Shown here: positions 57,183 through 64,000 of the stretch, in pieces
Layout of the letters: each line of letters opens with the position of its first letter
How positions within the stretch are numbered: position 1 is the first letter of the stretch
Origin: Enterobacter sp. RIT418
GTDB lineage: Bacteria > Pseudomonadota > Gammaproteobacteria > Enterobacterales > Enterobacteriaceae
NCBI RefSeq assembly: GCF_003057745.1
Contig: NZ_QBJD02000008.1
Coordinates: 62,001 to 126,000, forward strand
DNA: 64,000 bases
Direction: 5' to 3'
Notes under the pieces: model-generated
What the model saw: the letters and a program-made list of their open reading frames with translations, nothing else
What the model was told of the DNA's origin: nothing
Databases searched by the model: none
Program-made: the position numbers and the translations under genes

Positions 57183-59054
57183 ATGATGGACAGCTTACGC
57201 ACGGCTGCTAACAGTCTCGTGCTCAAGATTATTTTCGGTATCATTATCGTGTCGTTCATATTGACCGGCGTGAGTAGTTACCTCATCGGCGGTAGCGCCA
57301 ACTATGCCGCTAAAGTGAATGGCCAGGAGATCAGCCGCGGGCAGTTCGAAAATGCGTTTGCGGGTGAACGTAACCGCATGCAGCAGCAGCTGGGCGAACA
57401 GTTCTCCGAGCTTGCGGCTAACGAAGGCTATATGAAAACGCTGCGTCAGCAGACGTTGAACCGCCTGATCGACGAGGCGCTGCTGGATCAATATGCCAAA
57501 AGCCTGGGGCTTGGCATTAGTGACGATCAGGTAAAAAAAGCCATCTTCGCCACGCAGGCCTTCCAGTCAAACGGCAAGTTCGACAACGCGCGCTATAACA
57601 GCATTGTGAATCAGATGGGCATGACGGCCGATCAGTACGCCCAGGCGCTGCGTAACCAGCTGACGACCCAACAGCTGATCAATGCCGTTGTTGGTACGGA
57701 TTTCATGCTGAAAGGCGAAACTGACGAACTGGCGGCGCTGGTCGCGCAGCAGCGCGTTGTGCGTGAAGCGACCATTGATGTCAATGCCCTGGCGGCGAAA
57801 CAGCAGGTCAGCGACGCAGAAGTTAATGCCTATTATGAGCAGAACAAAAACAGCTTTGTTGCGCCAGAGCAGTTCCGCGTCAGCTACATCAAACTTGACG
57901 CCGCTGCGCTGCAGGAAACGGCTTCTGACGCGGAAATTCAGTCTTTCTACGACCAGCATCAGGATCAGTTCACGCAGCCTCAGCGTAACCGCTATAGCGT
58001 GATTCAGACTAAAACCGAAGCGGACGCTAAAGCGGTACTGGACGAACTGAACAAAGGCGCTGATTTCGCTACCGTGGCGAAAGCAAAATCTACCGATATT
58101 ATCTCTGCGAAAAACGGCGGCGATATGGGCTGGCTGGAAGACGCGACCACGCCTGACGAGCTGAAAAATGCGGGCCTGAAAGAGAAAGGCCAGCTGTCTG
58201 GCGTGATCAAATCCTCCGTGGGCTTCCTGGTGGCGCGTCTGGACGACGTTCAGGCCGCAAAAACCAAGCCGTTAGCTGACGTTCGTGATGACATCGCGGC
58301 GAAAGTGAAGCAGGAAAAAGCGCTGGATGCATTTTACGCGCTGCAGCAGAAAGTGAGCGATGCGGCGAGCAACGACAATGAATCTCTGGCGGGTGCTGAA
58401 CAGGCCGCAGGCGTGAAAGCGGTTGAGACCGGCTGGTTTGGCCGTGACAATCTGCCTGAAGAGCTGAACTTCAAACCGGTTTCTGACGCTATCTTCAACG
58501 GCGGTCTGGTTGGCGAAAACGGCACGCCGGGCAGCAACTCGGACATCATCACCGTTGACGGCGACCGCGCCTTTGTTCTGCGCGTGAGCGAGCACAAAGC
58601 GGAAGCGGTGAAACCGCTGGCAGACGTGAAAGAGCAGGTTGTTGCTCAGGTAAAACACACCAAAGCTGAACAGCAGGCGAAGCTGGATGCTGAAAAAGTA
58701 TTGGCTGAACTGAAGGCGGGCAAGGGCGATGCGGCGATGAAAGCGGCCGGTCTGAGCTTTGGTGAAGCGAAAACCCTGAGCCGTACCGGTCAGGACCCTA
58801 TCAGCCAGGCGGCGTTTACCCTGAGCCTCCCAGCGAAGGACAAGCCGAGCTTCGGTTCCGCGACCGATATGCAGGGCAATGTGGTTCTGCTGGCGCTCGA
58901 CGAAGTGAAAGCGGGTACCTTGCCAGAAGCGCAGAAGAAAGCGATGGTACAGGGTATTACCCAGAATAATGCTCAGATCGCTTTCGAAGCGATGATGAGC
59001 AACCTGCGTAAAGACGCCAAAATTAAGCTGGGTGATATCATTACACAGCAGTAA
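57183..59054 (+). CDS. ppiD: Periplasmic chaperone PpiD
   Basis: PpiD is anchored in the inner membrane near SecYEG and helps newly exported proteins leave the translocon. The 623-residue protein has one N-terminal membrane helix (about 15-34), SurA-like chaperone regions, and a central parvulin domain (about 266-356) that is catalytically weak in the family. Length equals E. coli PpiD. Two starting methionines (MMDSLRT) are conserved. It shares the export theme with secDF and yajC in this window. Confidence 0.96.
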   Translation: MMDSLRTAANSLVLKIIFGIIIVSFILTGVSSYLIGGSANYAAKVNGQEISRGQFENAFAGERNRMQQQLGEQFSELAANEGYMKTLRQQTLNRLIDEALLDQYAKSLGLGISDDQVKKAIFATQAFQSNGKFDNARYNSIVNQMGMTADQYAQALRNQLTTQQLINAVVGTDFMLKGETDELAALVAQQRVVREATIDVNALAAKQQVSDAEVNAYYEQNKNSFVAPEQFRVSYIKLDAAALQETASDAEIQSFYDQHQDQFTQPQRNRYSVIQTKTEADAKAVLDELNKGADFATVAKAKSTDIISAKNGGDMGWLEDATTPDELKNAGLKEKGQLSGVIKSSVGFLVARLDDVQAAKTKPLADVRDDIAAKVKQEKALDAFYALQQKVSDAASNDNESLAGAEQAAGVKAVETGWFGRDNLPEELNFKPVSDAIFNGGLVGENGTPGSNSDIITVDGDRAFVLRVSEHKAEAVKPLADVKEQVVAQVKHTKAEQQAKLDAEKVLAELKAGKGDAAMKAAGLSFGEAKTLSRTGQDPISQAAFTLSLPAKDKPSFGSATDMQGNVVLLALDEVKAGTLPEAQKKAMVQGITQNNAQIAFEAMMSNLRKDAKIKLGDIITQQ

Positions 59055-59100
59055 TTATTACGCGTTTGCTCGCAGAATTTCGTAACGCTCTGCAAAAACT

Positions 59101-59125
59101 AAAGGCCGCTTTCGCGGCCTTTTCC
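59101..59125 (+). terminator. Terminator after ppiD
   Basis: AAAGGCCGC at 59101-59109 and GCGGCCTTT at 59114-59122 around TTTC, followed by T. Confidence 0.88.
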
Positions 59126-59163
59126 ACATTTGTAATCTGCTGTTTGTGCCTGTTTTCTCGTAG

Positions 59164-59586
<423 letters not shown>

Positions 59587-59685
59587 TCGCGCAATTTCTT
59601 GCACTGCGGCAAAATTTTGCCAGGATAAAGAGGTCATACCAGTTATGACCTCTAACCCTATAACAACAGTAAAGGCTATTGCGCT

Positions 59686-60084
59686 ATGCAGACAAAAATC
59701 AAAGTACGCGGTTTCCATCTTGATGTTTACCAGCACGTCAATAACGCCCGCTATCTCGAATTTCTGGAGGAGGCGCGGTGGGACGGGCTTGAAAACAGCG
59801 ACAGCTTTCAGTGGCTGACCGCGCACAACATCGCCTTTGTGGTCGTCAACATTAACATTAACTACCGCCGCCCGGCCGTGTTGGGCGATGTGCTCACTGT
59901 AACCAGCCAGGTACAGCAGTTAAACGGTAAGAGCGGGGTGTTAAGCCAGGTGGTGACGCTGGACCCTGAAGGCCAGGTGGTCGCCGACGCGCTGATTACG
60001 TTTGTCTGTATCGATCTCAAAACGCAGAAAGCGCTGCCGCTTGAGGGAGAGCTGCGCGAAAAGCTGGAGCTAATGATCGTTTAG
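59686..60084 (+). CDS. fadM: Long-chain acyl-CoA thioesterase FadM
   Basis: FadM (YbaW) hydrolyses long-chain acyl-CoA thioesters that resist beta-oxidation; in E. coli it is under FadR control. The 132-residue hot-dog-fold protein has the conserved YQHVNNARYLEFLEEARW motif with the catalytic Asp15 just before it. Length is identical to E. coli. It is convergent with queC, with an inverted repeat between. Confidence 0.94.
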   Translation: MQTKIKVRGFHLDVYQHVNNARYLEFLEEARWDGLENSDSFQWLTAHNIAFVVVNININYRRPAVLGDVLTVTSQVQQLNGKSGVLSQVVTLDPEGQVVADALITFVCIDLKTQKALPLEGELREKLELMIV

Positions 60085-60102
60085 GTAATAGTGAGGAGTA
60101 AC

Positions 60103-60134
60103 CGTGCTGTCGATATGTACCCTTCGACAGCACG
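60103..60134. terminator. Perfect inverted repeat between fadM and queC
   Basis: CGTGCTGTCGA at 60103-60113 and TCGACAGCACG at 60124-60134 form an 11-bp stem with a 10-base loop. There is no T-run on either side, so it may be a terminator, an mRNA-protecting hairpin or a protein site. Confidence 0.5.
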
Positions 60135-60145
60135 TTAGCGTCACC

Positions 60146-60841
60146 TTATTTCAGACCGGTTTTTTTCTTCATCGCGGTCATCACGCCGACCTTATCGGCC
60201 AGATAATGATTCAGGCCGTTAGCGCGCAGGTTACAGGCGGCGCACTGGCCGCATCCATCGCCTTTAATGCCGTTGTAGCAGGTCAGGGTCTCTTCGCGAA
60301 CCAGGTCCAGCTTGCCCCAGTAGTCTGCCAGCGCCCAGGTTTCCGCCTTATCCAGCCACATCAGCGGCGTTTCAAAACGCGTTTCTTTTGCCATGCCCAG
60401 ATTAACGGCGTGGTTCAGGGCCTTCACAAACTCGTCGCGACAGTCCGGGTAGCCGGAAAAGTCCGTTTCGCATACGCCGGTAATCACCGCTTCGGCCTTC
60501 ACCTGATAGGCATAGATCGCCGTGAGGGTCAGGAAAAGAATATTGCGACCGGGAACAAAGGTATTTGGAATGCCGCTGGCGTCCGGCTCGTAGTCCGGTA
60601 CGGGAATGCTGTCGCGGGTGAGGCTGCTCACGGCCAGTTCGTTCAGCAGCGTTACGTCCAGCACCTTGTGCGCGCGTGCGCCCAGTTTTAACGCCAGCTC
60701 CCGCGCTACGTCGATTTCAGCGCGATGACGCTGGCCGTAATCGAAAGTAACGCAGTGAACTTCATCATATTGCTGAAGCGCCTGAACCAGGCAGGTAGTG
60801 GAATCTTGTCCTCCGCTGAACACGACGACGGCACGTTTCAT
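60146..60841 (-). CDS. queC: 7-cyano-7-deazaguanine synthase QueC
   Basis: QueC makes preQ0 from 7-carboxy-7-deazaguanine using ATP and ammonia, an early step of queuosine synthesis that feeds Tgt and QueA. The 231-residue protein has the PP-loop SGGQDSTTC at 9-17 and four zinc cysteines at 188, 197, 200 and 203. It equals E. coli QueC in length. Confidence 0.97.
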   Translation of the reverse strand: MKRAVVVFSGGQDSTTCLVQALQQYDEVHCVTFDYGQRHRAEIDVARELALKLGARAHKVLDVTLLNELAVSSLTRDSIPVPDYEPDASGIPNTFVPGRNILFLTLTAIYAYQVKAEAVITGVCETDFSGYPDCRDEFVKALNHAVNLGMAKETRFETPLMWLDKAETWALADYWGKLDLVREETLTCYNGIKGDGCGQCAACNLRANGLNHYLADKVGVMTAMKKKTGLK

Positions 60842-60906
60842 AAATCATCTCAACAGTTACGGTAAAACATTATGGTAACGCCTGGCCACTGCGGGGACCA
60901 GCTTCT

Positions 60907-62607
60907 TCACGCTTTTGGCGCGGGAAGCCACGCCTCGGTGAAATCAAACCAGCCGCGGGTGTTGAGACGGATCCCGTTGACCCCCGGCGGCGCGCTGACC
61001 TGGTACTGATAGTTAAACAGCGGCGTCAGCACGGCGCTCTCCATCAGTTGAGAGAAAATGGCCTGCAAACCGGTGTGCCTGGCCCGCTCGTCGGCCTGGA
61101 TCTGAACGGCGTCAAGCGTTGCCTGCAGATGCGCGTATTGCGGCGCGCTCAGAAGCTGCGGCCAAAGCGCGTCGCAGCGCAGCCACTGCTCAAGGGTATA
61201 TTCCGGCGCTTCACCGATGAGGCGGTCGCCCATCATAATATCTGCCTCCGCAAGCGCCGGGCAGCCGTCCCAGGTTTTGGCATCATGGAATATCACCTTG
61301 AGCGTGCAGCCCTGCCTGGCCAGATAGCGTTTTAGCTGATTAGCCATGGTGTGTAACTCCACGGGGAGGTGATACACCAGCGTCAACGCATCGGGCAGGG
61401 AAACGTTCGTTAAATCCGACCACTGGGGGATCAGCCAGCCCGGCAGCAGCTCCTCCGTGGGCATAATTAGCCCTTCATCCAGCGGAAGCGTGTGCAGCAG
61501 CGTGGAGAGATGAATGATGTTGATCAGCCGCCGCGCCTGCATTTCGCTCAGATTCGGACCCTGCTTCAGCGTGAGATAGCAAAACCCTAGGCTGGTGCTG
61601 TTGCCGACCTTTCGGAGGCTGGACAGCTCTTCAGGCTCGCCAATGGCGATTTGCACGGGATGACGACAGCTTGTTCCCAAACCCCGATCGAAAAGCTGTG
61701 GCGTGATCCAGTACTCGATGGCTTTCAGCAAGGGGTGGCTAAGATGATATTGCTCATGGCTTTCCAGGCGCACCAGCTCGGGATCGTAGGCGACGATCCT
61801 GAAGGGTCCGCTCCCCGTCATGGGCCGATCGGGGTGCGCCAGGCGGCTGCAGTAGCTCGCCAGCCGGTGCGCAAGCCAGTAGTCCGGCTGATGCAGCCGA
61901 AACGTCAGGCACTGCGGGTGGGTAACGTCAACGCTTATCACGCTTTGAAAGAGCTTGTTCAGAGCCGGCAATGCCAGCAGCGCCGTCAGGCTTTGCTGAA
62001 GCTGCGCCGTGCTGATTTTGTCACCGTTGTGCCAGTGCAGCGTCGAGCGAATATAAAAGTGCCAGCGCAGGCCGTCGGGAGAGACCTCCCAGTGGTGGGC
62101 GAGATCGCCTACCGGCTCGCTGCCGTCGCCGTGAAAGCGCGTGAGCCCGGAGAAAACGTGCCCAGCCAGATGCTGTTCGGCGCGGCCGGGTAAAAAGCCG
62201 GGATGAAGCGGGTCCAGCGAACGGTAGTAGGGAATCCGCAGCGTCGGCGTATCGTTTTGCCACTGTCCGCCCAGAAACGGATGCAGCAGCACGCGTAAAT
62301 CGTCGGGCGCAAGCTGGGCCAGCTCAAGAGCGTTATGCTGCTGCCCGCTCCTTAAGGCCTCTTCCATCATCGTATTGCGCAGGGAATCCGGCGTAACGTG
62401 AAACGTCAATTCACCGCGCTTGCCGCGGCCTGACCGCGCGCGCCAGCTGAGCCATCCCGCCTCCTGGGCCTGGCGCAGGAGCGTGCGCACGTGTCGCTCG
62501 CTGCAAAAGCAGCGGTCGGCAAGTTCGGCGACGGTGACCTGCTGCGTCGCACCGGCAGAAGGATGCCAAAGGCGCTGGTACTGATTAAGGCGGTTAAGCT
62601 GACGCAT
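60907..62607 (-). CDS. ybaE: SgrR-like regulator / solute-binding protein YbaE
   Basis: The 566-residue protein matches E. coli YbaE. An N-terminal winged helix (VAELADRCFCSERHVRTLLRQAQ) precedes a domain of the family 5 extracellular solute-binding type (residues about 110-540), the same layout as the sugar-phosphate stress regulator SgrR. There is no signal peptide, so it acts in the cytoplasm, probably as a transcription factor that senses a small ligand. Ligand and targets are unknown. It diverges from cof and is 65 bases upstream-adjacent to queC on the same strand. Confidence 0.88.
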   Translation of the reverse strand: MRQLNRLNQYQRLWHPSAGATQQVTVAELADRCFCSERHVRTLLRQAQEAGWLSWRARSGRGKRGELTFHVTPDSLRNTMMEEALRSGQQHNALELAQLAPDDLRVLLHPFLGGQWQNDTPTLRIPYYRSLDPLHPGFLPGRAEQHLAGHVFSGLTRFHGDGSEPVGDLAHHWEVSPDGLRWHFYIRSTLHWHNGDKISTAQLQQSLTALLALPALNKLFQSVISVDVTHPQCLTFRLHQPDYWLAHRLASYCSRLAHPDRPMTGSGPFRIVAYDPELVRLESHEQYHLSHPLLKAIEYWITPQLFDRGLGTSCRHPVQIAIGEPEELSSLRKVGNSTSLGFCYLTLKQGPNLSEMQARRLINIIHLSTLLHTLPLDEGLIMPTEELLPGWLIPQWSDLTNVSLPDALTLVYHLPVELHTMANQLKRYLARQGCTLKVIFHDAKTWDGCPALAEADIMMGDRLIGEAPEYTLEQWLRCDALWPQLLSAPQYAHLQATLDAVQIQADERARHTGLQAIFSQLMESAVLTPLFNYQYQVSAPPGVNGIRLNTRGWFDFTEAWLPAPKA

Positions 62608-62708
62608 AATAAACCCGGAACAATAATCATCATCTATTCACTATTACTTCCGTATATCTCACGTAATACTGATGCACAAGTTAACCGCATCACACTTCAG
62701 GAGTATTT

Positions 62709-63527
62709 ATGGCCCGGCTCGCTGCATTTGATATGGACGGTACGCTGCTAATGCCGGATCACCGCTTAGGCGATAAAACCCTGGCCACCCTGAAGCGGCT
62801 GCGCGAGCGCGACGTTACCCTGACGTTTGCTACGGGGCGCCACGAGCTGGAGATGCGTCATTTGCTGGGCGCGCTTTCTCTGGACGCGTATTTGATCACC
62901 GGCAACGGCACGCGCATTCACTCCGTTGAAGGGGACGTGCTGCATCGCGAGGATCTCAACCCGGAAGTGGCGGATATCGTTCTCCACAGCGCCTGGGATA
63001 CGCAGGCCAGCGTCCACGTTTTCAATGACGGCGGCTGGTTTACCGGCCGGGAAATCCCTGAGCTTTTGCACGCGCACGTCTACAGCGGTTTTAAATATCA
63101 GCTTATCGACCTGCGCCGTCTCCCCGCCCATGCGGTGACCAAAATCTGTTTCTGCGGCGATCGTGATGATTTGTGCCGTTTACGCATCCAGCTAAACGAA
63201 GCGCTGGGCAACCGTGCGCATCTGACGTTCTCGGCGGTGGATTGTCTGGAAGTGCTGCCGGTAGGGTGCAACAAAGGATCGGCTCTGGCAGTGCTGAGCG
63301 ACCATCTCGGCTTCACCATGCAGGACTGTATGGCGTTTGGCGACGCGATGAACGACCGCGAGATGCTCGGCAGCGTCGGTCGCGGTCTGATCATGGGTAA
63401 TGCGATGCCGCAGCTCATTGCGGAGCTGCCTCATCTTCCGGTTATTGGACACTGCCGTAATGAAGCGGTGTCCCATTTTTTGACACATTGGCTGGACAAC
63501 AACAACCTCCCGTATTCCCCCGAATAG
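62709..63527 (+). CDS. cof: HMP-PP phosphatase Cof
   Basis: Cof is a HAD-superfamily phosphatase that hydrolyses the thiamine precursor 4-amino-2-methyl-5-hydroxymethylpyrimidine diphosphate, and also acts on other phosphates. The 272-residue protein has the nucleophile motif DMDGT with Asp8 and Asp10, the C2-type cap, a lysine in GCNKGSAL and the acidic motif [10 protein letters not shown]. The start follows CAGGAG. It is divergent from ybaE. Confidence 0.95.
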   Translation: MARLAAFDMDGTLLMPDHRLGDKTLATLKRLRERDVTLTFATGRHELEMRHLLGALSLDAYLITGNGTRIHSVEGDVLHREDLNPEVADIVLHSAWDTQASVHVFNDGGWFTGREIPELLHAHVYSGFKYQLIDLRRLPAHAVTKICFCGDRDDLCRLRIQLNEALGNRAHLTFSAVDCLEVLPVGCNKGSALAVLSDHLGFTMQDCMAFGDAMNDREMLGSVGRGLIMGNAMPQLIAELPHLPVIGHCRNEAVSHFLTHWLDNNNLPYSPE

Positions 63528-63542
63528 TGAGATCCTTCCAGC

Positions 63543-63570
63543 AAGCCAGGCTTCTGCCTGGCTTTTTTTT
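63543..63570. terminator. Terminator between cof and the cysteine desulfhydrase-like gene
   Basis: AAGCCAGGC at 63543-63551 and GCCTGGCTT at 63556-63564 with a TTCT loop, followed by a run of T. The stop codon of the next gene begins inside the T-run. Confidence 0.92.
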
Positions 63571-64000
63571 ATTTCACCAGCTCGGCAATCTCCGCTTTCC
63601 ACGGGGCAATGTCGCCAATATTGGCCTGCACCCATTCAGCGTTGTAATAGGTATCCAGATAGCGCTCGCCGCTGTCGCACAGCAGGGTAACGATCGAGCC
63701 CGTGCGGCCCTCTTCGCGCATCCGGGCGGCCAACTGCAGCGCGCCCCACATGTTAGTACCGGTGGATGCTCCCACCTTGCGGCCCAGCTGCGTTTCCAGC
63801 CAGTGTGCCGTAGCGACGCTGGCGGCGTCCGGCACGCGGAGCATTTCGTCTACCACGTCAGGAATAAAAGACGGCTCCACGCGCGGGCGACCAATTCCTT
63901 CAATTTTACTCCCCACAGGGCTGCGCAGGCCCGCATCGCGGGTTTGCCAGTAGTCGAGGAACACCGAGTTCTGCGGATCAACCACCATCAGCTGGGTATC
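63569..64000 (-). CDS. cdsH: PLP-dependent cysteine desulfhydrase-like protein, C-terminal part
   Basis: The last 143 residues of a pyridoxal-phosphate enzyme of the cysteine synthase/cystathionine beta-synthase family are present; the frame is open to the window edge (first codons DTQL, then MVVDPQNSVF), so the N-terminus and PLP lysine lie outside. The glycine-rich VGASTGTNMWGALQLA and the TIVTLLCDSGERYLDTYY-like segment mark the family. In Salmonella a gene of this kind, cdsH, lies beside ybaO (decR) and degrades cysteine to sulfide, pyruvate and ammonia. E. coli K-12 lacks it here. The symbol rests on synteny and sequence type. Confidence 0.75.
   Translation of the reverse strand, partial: DTQLMVVDPQNSVFLDYWQTRDAGLRSPVGSKIEGIGRPRVEPSFIPDVVDEMLRVPDAASVATAHWLETQLGRKVGASTGTNMWGALQLAARMREEGRTGSIVTLLCDSGERYLDTYYNAEWVQANIGDIAPWKAEIAELVK

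Overview
The window is a stretch of conserved chromosome from a member of the Enterobacteriaceae, closest in feel to Enterobacter and its relatives. Nearly every protein is highly similar to its E. coli K-12 counterpart, and gene order follows the K-12 aroM to cof interval. GC-rich third codon positions and frequent REP-like palindromes based on CCCTCTCCC/GGGAGAGGG also fit that group. The genus is an inference; no rRNA or tRNA gene is present to settle it.

Layout from left to right. 0.1-7.7 kb: aroM, ppnP, rdgC, mak and the SbcCD nuclease operon. 7.8-9.9 kb: phoBR behind a Pho box. 10.2-15.0 kb: the carriers brnQ and proY, then malZ. 15.2-19.0 kb: an accessory block with three co-directional genes (isochorismatase-like hydrolase, membrane-tailed monooxygenase-fold protein, amidohydrolase) and a divergently placed 2-Cys peroxiredoxin. 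19.1-25.3 kb: acpH, the queuosine genes queA and tgt, and yajC-secD-secF. 25.4-26.5 kb: a VOC/WYL-regulator pair where E. coli has yajD. 26.6-33.6 kb: tsx, yajI, the nrdR-ribD-ribH-nusB-thiL series and yajO. 33.7-42 kb: dxs-ispA-xseB, thiI, yajL, panE, yajQ and yajR. 42-48.8 kb: the cyoABCDE oxidase operon and ampG. 48.8-59.1 kb: yajG, bolA, then the protein-quality block tig, clpP, clpX, lon, hupB and ppiD. 59.2-64 kb: ybaV, fadM, queC, ybaE, cof and the start of a cysteine desulfhydrase-like gene cut by the window edge.

Functional themes are isoprenoid, thiamine and riboflavin supply (dxs, ispA, thiI, thiL, ribD, ribH, cof), tRNA modification (queA, tgt, queC, thiI), protein export (secDF-yajC, ppiD), proteolysis with two recognisable sigma-32 promoters (clpP, lon) and aerobic respiration (cyo).

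Differences from the K-12 order are the most informative part. araJ, yajD and pgpA are absent. The pgpA site, normally overlapping the end of thiL, is replaced by about 590 bases of REP-like and strongly palindromic non-coding DNA. No defence system, prophage, transposase, CRISPR array or RNA gene was seen. The best candidates for undescribed biology are the three-gene cluster at 15.2-18.3 kb and the structured element at 32.24-32.52 kb.
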